Origin: CAZHYV01 sp964537055
GTDB lineage: Bacteria > Myxococcota_A > Polyangia > Palsa-1104 > JAEUJZ01
Assembly: GCA_964537055.1 (NCBI GenBank)
Contig: CAZHYV010000007.1
Span: forward strand, 1-64,000
Length of the DNA stretch: 64,000 bases
Direction of reading: 5' to 3'
Position numbers and translations under genes: made by a program. The notes under the pieces were generated by a model, which had not been told where the DNA came from, searched no databases, and worked only from the letters and a program-made list of their open reading frames with translations. How positions within the stretch are numbered: the first letter of the stretch is position 1; each line of letters starts with the position of its first letter. This document shows positions 19,635 through 26,811 of the stretch, piece after piece.

Positions 19635-21692
19635 CTAAAATGCCTCCCCTATGGAAATATGGTAAGAAAATCGGGAGTTTGGGTCGGGATTATTGCCTAC
19701 GGGCTCAAGCCGGTTTAACCGTACCCCTAGATCAAACCGTAGCGTCCCAATTATGGTTCGATACCGAAGCCCGCCTCCCACAGCCCAGTGAAGATTCCCT
19801 AAATCAACATTGTTTCCTAAATCAACAGAATTTCCTCCGCATTGAATCGTTCCGCAGGTGACGTAGCGAGGCGCCGTGACATCTCCCCCATCTACAAATC
19901 CTACCATTGATAGCCAGTTTCCAAAAATGCGTGCCACATTGACCCGGACTTCCGCCTGAAAAAAAAACATTTGGTCTCCACCGATAGGAACCCGAGCTTG
20001 GTCGGTCGCTATGTACTGTGCAGACAGACGATTGTAGTTAAACCCTCGATGCGAGTTGGGGCCGCCCAGATAAAATCTTTGCGTAATAGGACTCCCTGTA
20101 TTTTCATTGGAAAACATCTGGCCGAACATCATACGAGCAGCAATGGTTACTCGACTTCCTAACGGCATGTAGGCACGAGCCTCAGGCAGAATTTTTTGGA
20201 ACTGAAATGCGCTTCCCGAGTAAGGGCCTCCCTCTTCTGCAACAAAGCTCACATAAAGCCCTCGACTGGCCTCTACTTCTCTATCCCGTAAATCCAGAAT
20301 AAAACTTTGTCGAAAATAACCAAGTAGGTAGGGGTCTTGATATCCAAACAAAAGCCCTGCTTTCTCAGGATCGTTTTGCAAAATCTCATTGGCGGCATCG
20401 ATAAATTTAAAAATTTTCAAGAACTGGAAATGGTAGGAAAGTCCTAGCAGGATTCGTCGACGCCATAAAGAGCGCTGGATACTGACGTTAAACCCAGGCC
20501 CATGGTATTGGTACGCGGGTTCCAAGCCGATGTTGTATCCAAAGTTGAAACGAAATTCCGAATTTCGCCCTAACAAGTCAGGTTGCGTAAATTGCACCTC
20601 CACTCCTGCAATCGGACCATGGCCTTGGATCTTGTCTGACCAGAATGCCGGCGTCGCCGCATACCCTAACTGCCCTGTGAGCTTTAATGTACGTAGGCCC
20701 CCTAAAAAATTTCTCTGGGTGTATCCACCTTTTAGCTGCACCGAGGTAAGTAAAGGCTCAATACCCAGTCCTAACCCCACTTGGGCTTCTTTGGACTTTC
20801 CTTCGATCACAGTCATTTTTACGTTGACCACATCCTTTTTAGAGGGATGGGGAACAAGCTGTGTTTTTATTGAAGAAAAAATACCAAGCGCGTAAAGCTT
20901 ATTCTTGGCGACCTCGACCTCTTCTGGGTGGTAAAATGCCCCCCTCGGAAGAGCTGCATGAAAAGCGACTGCCTTTGGATCCGTCTGTTCGCATCCCTCA
21001 ACTGTGACCTCACCAAACCGCACTTTCTTGCCAAGGTTCGGTGTTAAATCAACCTCGGCAATCCTAAGCTCTCGATTTACTCTAACCTCAAGGCCAACCT
21101 CAGCAAAAGCATACCCTTGCTTTTTTAGCCAAAGCTCCCACTGCTCTTTCTGTTCTAAGTAAGCCTCTCGATTCAGGACATCTCCAACCTTTATTTTTAA
21201 GAGCGACGTGAGTTTGGTACGTTCTTCTTCAGAGAGTTTTTCGAAACCGATAAAATGTAAAACAGAGATTTTGGTGGGAGAACCTTCTTCAATTACAAAA
21301 TGAACATCAACCACACGCTTCCCTTTGTAGGGCCGGGCCTCTGCCGAAAGTACTTTTGCATGGAAGTATCCATGGTCTCGGTAAAATCCCTCAATTCGCT
21401 CTTTATCAAGGTCGATCGCGAAAGGATGATCTAGGTAGTTATCACTGGGAGAAAAGCGAATCCAGGCTTCATTCTCGACGAGAATTTTTTCTCTAAGTTT
21501 ACTCTCTTTGATATACTTAATTCCTTGAAAATAGACTTTATGGATTAAGGGTCTCTGCTCATCAGTAATATTTTTTTTGTCTGAACAGCCTGCAATGAGG
21601 ATAAGAACGATAAAGAGAAACGTGAAGGTCCGCAGGAATCTCCCCGCCCAGAGCACAAGAAGCCAATTTCTGGGAATGGGAGAACGGTTCAT
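19635..21692 (-). CDS. tamA: TamA/BamA-family outer-membrane lipoprotein (copy 2)
   Basis: 685 aa from the ATG at 21692, which has AGAGG five bases upstream; an ATG four codons earlier is less well placed. The signal peptide ends in a clear lipobox, LIAGC. POTRA-type repeats (HKVFIKG-like units at IHKVYFQGIKYIKESKL, ISVLHFIGFEKLSEEE and VRFGEVTVEGCEQTDP) precede a barrel that shares long runs with copy 1, including SPITQRFYLGGPNSHRGF and the ending IGEAF. Lipidated TamA relatives (TamL) are known in Bacteroidetes. It is followed 1 nt later by tamB2. The ihfA-like gene lies 139 nt upstream on the same strand. Confidence 0.93.
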   Translation of the reverse strand: MNRSPIPRNWLLVLWAGRFLRTFTFLFIVLILIAGCSDKKNITDEQRPLIHKVYFQGIKYIKESKLREKILVENEAWIRFSPSDNYLDHPFAIDLDKERIEGFYRDHGYFHAKVLSAEARPYKGKRVVDVHFVIEEGSPTKISVLHFIGFEKLSEEERTKLTSLLKIKVGDVLNREAYLEQKEQWELWLKKQGYAFAEVGLEVRVNRELRIAEVDLTPNLGKKVRFGEVTVEGCEQTDPKAVAFHAALPRGAFYHPEEVEVAKNKLYALGIFSSIKTQLVPHPSKKDVVNVKMTVIEGKSKEAQVGLGLGIEPLLTSVQLKGGYTQRNFLGGLRTLKLTGQLGYAATPAFWSDKIQGHGPIAGVEVQFTQPDLLGRNSEFRFNFGYNIGLEPAYQYHGPGFNVSIQRSLWRRRILLGLSYHFQFLKIFKFIDAANEILQNDPEKAGLLFGYQDPYLLGYFRQSFILDLRDREVEASRGLYVSFVAEEGGPYSGSAFQFQKILPEARAYMPLGSRVTIAARMMFGQMFSNENTGSPITQRFYLGGPNSHRGFNYNRLSAQYIATDQARVPIGGDQMFFFQAEVRVNVARIFGNWLSMVGFVDGGDVTAPRYVTCGTIQCGGNSVDLGNNVDLGNLHWAVGGGLRYRTIIGTLRFDLGVRLNRLEPVGNNPDPNSRFSYHISIGEAF

Positions 21693-21831
21693 GCATCCTC
21701 TCATGAGATTCGGGTTAACGATCGTTCATAAATTCTGGTTTTTTGTAGGGCACACCATAAGCCAAGCTTACAATCAGATGGCCTGAGTCTGGTACCTTCT
21801 CACGCTTTGATAGCTCTAATGGAGAAAGGCC

Positions 21832-22131
21832 CTATTTGGCTGAGTGGTTTAAGGCACCTTTTAAAAGGTGGCTTGGTTTAAAGCTTAACACCCTGCGTGC
21901 CGAGATCATCAATTTTTTCCCGCTCTGTGGATTTCGTCCGACACGTTGACGTTTGCTTCGAACAGAGAAGTTTCCAAATCGAGAGAGCTTGAGATTCTCC
22001 CCTTTCTGAAGGATTTCCTTCATAGTTTCGAATACGGTTTCCACTACATCAACCGCTTCTTTTTTAGAAATCCCCTTAATTTGTTCATGTACTTGTTCTA
22101 CAATATTTGCTTTAGTTAAAGTCTTAGGCAT
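21832..22131 (-). CDS. ihfA: Integration host factor alpha / HU-family DNA-bending protein
   Basis: 99 aa. The HU/IHF fold is clear: N-terminal helices with TKANIVEQVHEQIKGISKKEA, the strand motif LSRFGNFSVRSKRQRVGRNPQSG (the signature containing the DNA-intercalating Pro), then ARRVLSFKPS. The R-x-x-R-x-G-R-N-P sequence and the C-terminal extension are closer to IHF-alpha than to HU. It acts on the nucleoid, bending DNA at promoters and recombination sites. AAGGA lies seven bases before the ATG. The upstream region carries two TTTATTGTAA repeats that may serve autoregulation. The alpha assignment is family-level; an IHF-beta or HU partner is not in the window. Confidence 0.9.
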   Translation of the reverse strand: MPKTLTKANIVEQVHEQIKGISKKEAVDVVETVFETMKEILQKGENLKLSRFGNFSVRSKRQRVGRNPQSGKKLMISARRVLSFKPSHLLKGALNHSAK

Positions 22132-22162
22132 AGGAAATCCTTTTGAATCATAAATGTAGAGT

Positions 22163-22193
22163 TTTATTGTAAGGAAAATTTGGTTTATTGTAA
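22163..22193. promoter_or_regulatory. Two TTTATTGTAA repeats, 21 bp apart, upstream of ihfA
   Basis: TTTATTGTAA is found at 22163-22172 and 22184-22193. Read on the minus strand each contains TACAAT, a near-consensus -10 box, 35-60 nt before the ihfA start. The two-turn spacing suggests either twin promoters or a dimer-binding operator. Confidence 0.4.
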
Positions 22194-22539
22194 ACGGATA
22201 TTTGTGGGATCCATCTCATTGATTTGGCTCGGATAATGTCAAAATCTTGAAGAAAAAGGAGGCCTATTTTTGTAAAGTTTTGTTCACTTTTCTTAAACCT
22301 TTCCATGACTTCTGAAGTTAGATCTTTAAGTAAAAATTTGCGAAAAATCTCCTTGGAAAAATTTCTTAAAATATAGGTCTGATTCCTGTTTTTAGTATTG
22401 CTTTACCTAGGGTTGGAAGGATTTTTGGGCCTCCCGATTGTGCAGATTTTTCTCAAATCGCTCAATTCTTCACTTTACGATCTTTATTTTGTTTCTTCCC
22501 TTCTTTGTTTAGGATACGCTTCGGTTTGAGGTACTTCCT
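22194..22539. other. AT-rich divergent intergenic region between ihfA and cydA
   Basis: Nearly 350 bp without a gene, placed between divergent transcripts, so it must hold the cydAB promoter. It is AT-rich with several A and T tracts. GAGGT seven bases before the cydA ATG is the ribosome site. I looked for FNR (TTGAT-N4-ATCAA) and CRP-type palindromes, which often control bd oxidases, and found no convincing copy. No hairpin terminator is evident. Confidence 0.5.
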
Positions 22540-24003
22540 ATGGATCATCTTTTTGCTGCCCGAGCGCAGATGGCACTTTCCCTAGGCTTTCATATTATTT
22601 TTGCCGCCATTGGGATTGCGATGCCTTTCCTTATGGTAATTGCATATGGGCTGTGGCTTAAAACCAAAAAAACCTCTTATCTTCATCTAACCAAAGTCTG
22701 GTCCAAAGGCGTAGCGATTTTCTTCGCCGTAGGCGCAGTCTCTGGAACGGCATTGTCCTTTGAGCTAGGGCTTCTTTGGCCTACCTTTATGAAACATGCT
22801 GGGCCAATCATTGGAATGCCTTTTTCTTGGGAAGGGACAGCGTTTTTTCTTGAGGCGATTGCTTTAGGAATTTTCCTCTACGGTTGGGGGAAAATTCCTG
22901 CTTGGATCCACTGGGGAAGTGGCCTTGTGGTTGGACTCAGCGGAGTAGCTTCAGGTTGGTTCGTTATCTGCGCCAATGGGTGGATGAACAGCCCGGCCGG
23001 ATTTGACTGGCTCCAGGGTCAAGCAATCCATATTGATCCTTGGGCTGCGATGTTTAACAAGGCTGCATTCAGTCAGGGTCTTCATATGACCATCGCCGCA
23101 TTTTTAGCGACTGGCTTTGCCGTAGCAGGTGTCCATGCTATCGGTCTTCTGAAAAATCCTCACAGTCCTCTCCATAAATCCGCCTTAAAAATTGCTCTTT
23201 CCGTTGGAGCGATTGCAGCCCTTCTCCAGCCTCTTAGCGGAGATCTAAGCGCACGCGATGTGGCAAATCGGCAACCTATTAAGTTCGCGGCGATGGAAGC
23301 CTTGTTTATTTCCTCAAAACCTGCCCCTTTCTTGCTTGGGGGAATTCCCTCCCAAAAGGACAAACAGGTTCGCTACGGCATTCATATCCCCAAACTTCTC
23401 AGCATCCTAGCCTATCATGACCCTGAGGCAAAAGTCGTCGGCCTTCATGAGTTTCCAGAATCCCTATGGCCCAATGTTAAGGTGGTCCATTTTGCATTTC
23501 AGATCATGATTCTCATTGGAAGCTTCTTGGCGGTGCTGGGACTTGCTTCTATCTTCCTCTTGCTTCGAAGGCAGGACTTTCTTTGGCACAGGTTGTTCTT
23601 ATGGATGCTTGCTTTGTCTACCCCTTTGGGCTTTCTGGCTATCGAGGCTGGCTGGACGGTCACTGAGGTAGGAAGACAACCCTGGATCATCTATGGTGTC
23701 CTGCTCACAAAGGATGCGGTAAGCCCTATGCCTGGCCTCTTTTACTCCATGCTTCTTTTTTTAGGCATTTACTTGTTTCTCAGTGCCGTTGTTCTTTGGC
23801 TTTTGGTACGGCAGTTTCAGCAAGTACATAAGCTAGAACCTTCGATGCTTTCTCTGTCAGTAGCATCTTCGATAATTCCTTACCCACAAACAGAGGCCCC
23901 CCTAGAGGAAAATCCTCTTCGAGCAACCGCTCCTCAACAAACGTCTACACCACGACAAACATCCACATCACAAGAAACGCCCACCTCTCGAGGAATTTTA
24001 TGA
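22540..24003 (+). CDS. cydA: Cytochrome bd-type quinol oxidase subunit I
   Basis: Inner-membrane heme subunit that oxidises quinol and reduces O2 to water. Ligands and signature residues are visible: H18 (GFHII), H182 (SQGLHM) and M323 (FAFQIM) as heme ligands, acidic residues in FELGLLWP and WEGTAFFLEA (E98, E105), and the GRQPW motif at 378-382. The region between the quinol-binding helices is short, so this is the short Q-loop (CIO-like) type rather than the E. coli CydA type. The last 60 residues are a polar Thr/Pro/Gln-rich tail (PRQTSTSQET), unusual for the family. The stop overlaps the cydB start (ATGA). Confidence 0.96.
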   Translation: MDHLFAARAQMALSLGFHIIFAAIGIAMPFLMVIAYGLWLKTKKTSYLHLTKVWSKGVAIFFAVGAVSGTALSFELGLLWPTFMKHAGPIIGMPFSWEGTAFFLEAIALGIFLYGWGKIPAWIHWGSGLVVGLSGVASGWFVICANGWMNSPAGFDWLQGQAIHIDPWAAMFNKAAFSQGLHMTIAAFLATGFAVAGVHAIGLLKNPHSPLHKSALKIALSVGAIAALLQPLSGDLSARDVANRQPIKFAAMEALFISSKPAPFLLGGIPSQKDKQVRYGIHIPKLLSILAYHDPEAKVVGLHEFPESLWPNVKVVHFAFQIMILIGSFLAVLGLASIFLLLRRQDFLWHRLFLWMLALSTPLGFLAIEAGWTVTEVGRQPWIIYGVLLTKDAVSPMPGLFYSMLLFLGIYLFLSAVVLWLLVRQFQQVHKLEPSMLSLSVASSIIPYPQTEAPLEENPLRATAPQQTSTPRQTSTSQETPTSRGIL

Positions 24004-25055
24004 GGCACCACCCCTTCTTCCTCACAGGTGTCCTCTTCTTTTTGGCTGTATCCCTGTATCTATATTGTCTGTTTGGGGGAGCAGACTTTGGTGCTGGCAT
24101 TCTTGAACTATTCCTGGGAAAACATCAGCGGGAAGAAAAGCGGAGCCTTATTATTAAAGCTATGGGCCCTGTTTGGGAGGCCAACCATATCTGGCTGATT
24201 CTAGCCGTCGTTATTCTTTTTTCCGCATTTCCGGGAGTATTTTATCAAATTTCTATCTTCTTGCATCTGCCTCTACTAGGATTGCTTTTTGGAATTATTT
24301 TGCGCGGCTGTGCGTTTACGTTCCGTTCCTATGACGCTGTTAAAGATCGTTCTCAAAGTTACTATACTTTTCTTTTCATTCTTTCGAGCCTTCTTACCCC
24401 TCTGACCTTAGGAATCCTTGTAGGAAGCGTACTCCTTGGAAGATTTCCCTCTCAACAAAACCTTTTGCAGCCCTATGCTGGTGTTTCACCATCTTATATG
24501 CATATGTATGTGTGGCCTTGGCTGAACTGGTTTTCTCTTTCCGTAGGAATTTTCTGTTGCGGTTTATTCACATTGACGAGCTCGGTTTATCTTTTTAGCG
24601 AAACCGTCAAACAACCGCTTGGAACATACTGGGCACGGGCTGCAAGAATTGCAGCGATGTTTTCGATAGGCAGTGGAGCTTTTGTATTTATTACGGCTGG
24701 TTTAGAAAAGTTTCTTCTAATAACATTTTTTCTGCAAAACAAGGTCCCGCTCTTCTGCATGGGAGCAGCTACCTTGCTGCTGCTTGTTCTGGAATGGAGT
24801 ATCAGAAAGGCAAGGCCTTGGATAGCTCGGGTTACTGTAAGCAGCCAGGTGGGTCTTATTCTAGCGGGTTGGTTTTACTTACAATGGATGAGGAGCCAGC
24901 AGGAAAGCTTTCCCAACCTGCTTGCGGGCTCAGCACCTGAAGCAACTCTGAGGCAACTGCTTTATGCACTGCTTGTAGGGAGCTTCATTATCTTCCCAGG
25001 GCTGATTTATCTGTTTAAAGTTTTCAAATTTCAGAAGGTGTATAAGCCCAATTGA
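24000..25055 (+). CDS. cydB: Cytochrome bd-type quinol oxidase subunit II
   Basis: 351 aa, eight to nine membrane helices. CydB signatures are present: LFGGADFGAGILEL near the N-terminus and GPVWEANHIWLILAVVILFSAFP in helix 2, followed by RGCAFTFRSYD. It pairs with CydA to form the oxidase, probably fed by menaquinol given menB nearby. It starts inside the cydA stop (4-nt overlap). A short CydX-type subunit would be expected just downstream, but 25056-25097 contains none. Confidence 0.95.
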   Translation: MRHHPFFLTGVLFFLAVSLYLYCLFGGADFGAGILELFLGKHQREEKRSLIIKAMGPVWEANHIWLILAVVILFSAFPGVFYQISIFLHLPLLGLLFGIILRGCAFTFRSYDAVKDRSQSYYTFLFILSSLLTPLTLGILVGSVLLGRFPSQQNLLQPYAGVSPSYMHMYVWPWLNWFSLSVGIFCCGLFTLTSSVYLFSETVKQPLGTYWARAARIAAMFSIGSGAFVFITAGLEKFLLITFFLQNKVPLFCMGAATLLLLVLEWSIRKARPWIARVTVSSQVGLILAGWFYLQWMRSQQESFPNLLAGSAPEATLRQLLYALLVGSFIIFPGLIYLFKVFKFQKVYKPN

Positions 25056-25097
25056 CAATCACCCCTGTCTTTCCTGTAACCACTGAAAGGATTTTTA

Positions 25098-25934
25098 ATG
25101 ATGTCTCTACCAAAGCATAAGAAGAAGGATTGGGTTGCAAAGCTAGCCATTTTTGCCCTAGGTTGGCTGATTTTAAATTTTTTGGGATTGATTCTTATCG
25201 TCGCTATAAGTCATGTATGTTATGATTTGAATGTTGCATCATACGAGAGATGGAGGCTGGTATGGTCTTCTCCCTTAAAATGGTTTTGGCTAAAAGGGCT
25301 GCTGATCCTCTTATTGACCGGAGGCCTTGTTATAACGGGAGTTATAGTTCTGGGGATGATTTTCTTTTCCCTTCGGGACGATTCGTTGCCTAGTAGAGAA
25401 AATCTTTTCAAAAAAACAGGAAAAAAGTTAAGCTTGTTTCTTTTCGGTATTGCATTCTCTCTAGGGGTTGGTGGGATATTCCCCTATGGAATCGCCCAAC
25501 AAATCTCCTCGCTGTTATCTGCTCAATCGGTAGCAGAGGTTTTTACCAATGAACAGGCAAAGCAACTAGAGGTTGTCTCTCATCTTGGAGCTCTTTCGGG
25601 TCCACGTGAGGTACACCCTTTTGATGAAATTCATGCCATCCAAATTCAAATCCATCGGTATCAAAGATTTGCGAAAGGTAGTCCTTCGGGCCACCAAATT
25701 CTCGAGGCAGAGCTCCAGCTTCATCTAAAATCAGGGAAGGTGACTCCCGTAGCTTTCACCCGCTGGCAGATCTCTTGGTACCAAAGAGAAACACCTCCCT
25801 CAGATATAATTTATCATCCTAAGCTTACTACCTTTTGCCAGACCCTAGGCCAGCAGATAGGCGTACCCTGCTCGATTCAAGTTGACCAAACCTCCATGTC
25901 TGGAAAGCCTCTTTCTGCAACGGGCTTGTTCTAA
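25098..25934 (+). CDS. Membrane protein of unknown function downstream of cydAB
   Basis: 278 aa, AAAGGA upstream of the start. Three hydrophobic segments lie in the first half (about 15-38, 65-90 and 110-135), with helix breaks typical of a small anchor module. The C-terminal 140 residues are soluble and resemble a PH-like or DUF3592-type beta domain (EIHAIQIQIHRYQRFAKG, then LEAELQLHLKSGKVTPVAF). It is 42 nt after cydB on the same strand and could belong to that operon, but I find no link to oxidase assembly. Its stop is 2 nt from the convergent menB stop. Confidence 0.65.
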   Translation: MMSLPKHKKKDWVAKLAIFALGWLILNFLGLILIVAISHVCYDLNVASYERWRLVWSSPLKWFWLKGLLILLLTGGLVITGVIVLGMIFFSLRDDSLPSRENLFKKTGKKLSLFLFGIAFSLGVGGIFPYGIAQQISSLLSAQSVAEVFTNEQAKQLEVVSHLGALSGPREVHPFDEIHAIQIQIHRYQRFAKGSPSGHQILEAELQLHLKSGKVTPVAFTRWQISWYQRETPPSDIIYHPKLTTFCQTLGQQIGVPCSIQVDQTSMSGKPLSATGLF

Positions 25935-25936
25935 TT

Positions 25937-26767
25937 TTAAGGAAACCGTTTGAATTTCTTAAAGTTGGGTGGACGCTTCTCCAAAAAGGCATTCTTCCCT
26001 TCACGTCCCTCTTCGGACAAATAGTAAAGCAGGGTTGCATTGCCTGCCAGCTCTTGCAGCCCGGCCTGCCCATCGCAATCTGCATTAAAGGCGGCTTTTA
26101 AACAGCGCAGGGCCATAGGGCTAAGCTGTAATATCTCGCGACACCAGGCTACAGTTTCTTCCTCAAGCCTTTCAAGAGGCACCACGGTATTTACTAGACC
26201 CATATCCAAGGCCTGTTTGGCATCGTACTGACGGCACAGGAACCAAATCTCTCGGGCTTTTTTTTGGCCAATAATTCGAGCTAAATATGAGGACCCATAC
26301 CCCCCATCGAAACTGCCGACCTTTGGGCCTGTTTGGCCAAAGCGCGCATTCTCTGCGGCAATCGTCAAATCGCATATTACGTGCAGCACGTGACCCCCAC
26401 CGATGGCATAGCCAGCAACCATAGCAATCACAGGCTTGGGGAGGGTGCGAATCTGACGCTGCAGGTCAAGCACGTTTAGCCGTGGAATTCCGTCTTTTCC
26501 TACATAACCGCCTTCTCCGCGAATGCGTTGGTCGCCCCCGGAACAAAAAGCATCCTTCCCGGCACCTGTTAAAATAACAACGCCGACGTCTTCATCATCG
26601 CGAGCATCGTTGAAAGCTCGACTCATCTCCTCTACAGTTTGTGGTCGAAAGGCATTTCTCACTTCGGGACGGTTGATGGTAATTTTCGCGATCCCTTCGG
26701 CTTTATGATAAAGGATATCTTGGTAACCACTGACGGACTCCCAAGCAGGTATTCGATCTTGTTTCAT
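25937..26767 (-). CDS. menB: 1,4-dihydroxy-2-naphthoyl-CoA synthase
   Basis: Crotonase-fold enzyme that closes the naphthoquinone ring by Dieckmann condensation of o-succinylbenzoyl-CoA in menaquinone synthesis. Over most of its 276 aa it follows the enterobacterial MenB pattern: SGGDQRIRGEGGYVG, an AIGGGHVLH oxyanion segment, TGPKVGSFDGGYGSSYLAR and the ending KKFKRFP. AGGAG six bases before the ATG supports the start. It implies a menaquinone pool, which fits the neighbouring bd oxidase. No other men genes are in the window. Confidence 0.96.
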   Translation of the reverse strand: MKQDRIPAWESVSGYQDILYHKAEGIAKITINRPEVRNAFRPQTVEEMSRAFNDARDDEDVGVVILTGAGKDAFCSGGDQRIRGEGGYVGKDGIPRLNVLDLQRQIRTLPKPVIAMVAGYAIGGGHVLHVICDLTIAAENARFGQTGPKVGSFDGGYGSSYLARIIGQKKAREIWFLCRQYDAKQALDMGLVNTVVPLERLEEETVAWCREILQLSPMALRCLKAAFNADCDGQAGLQELAGNATLLYYLSEEGREGKNAFLEKRPPNFKKFKRFP

Positions 26768-26811
26768 ATAAACTCCTATCGTAGGATAAACTTTATGGAT
26801 TGATAATCGCT

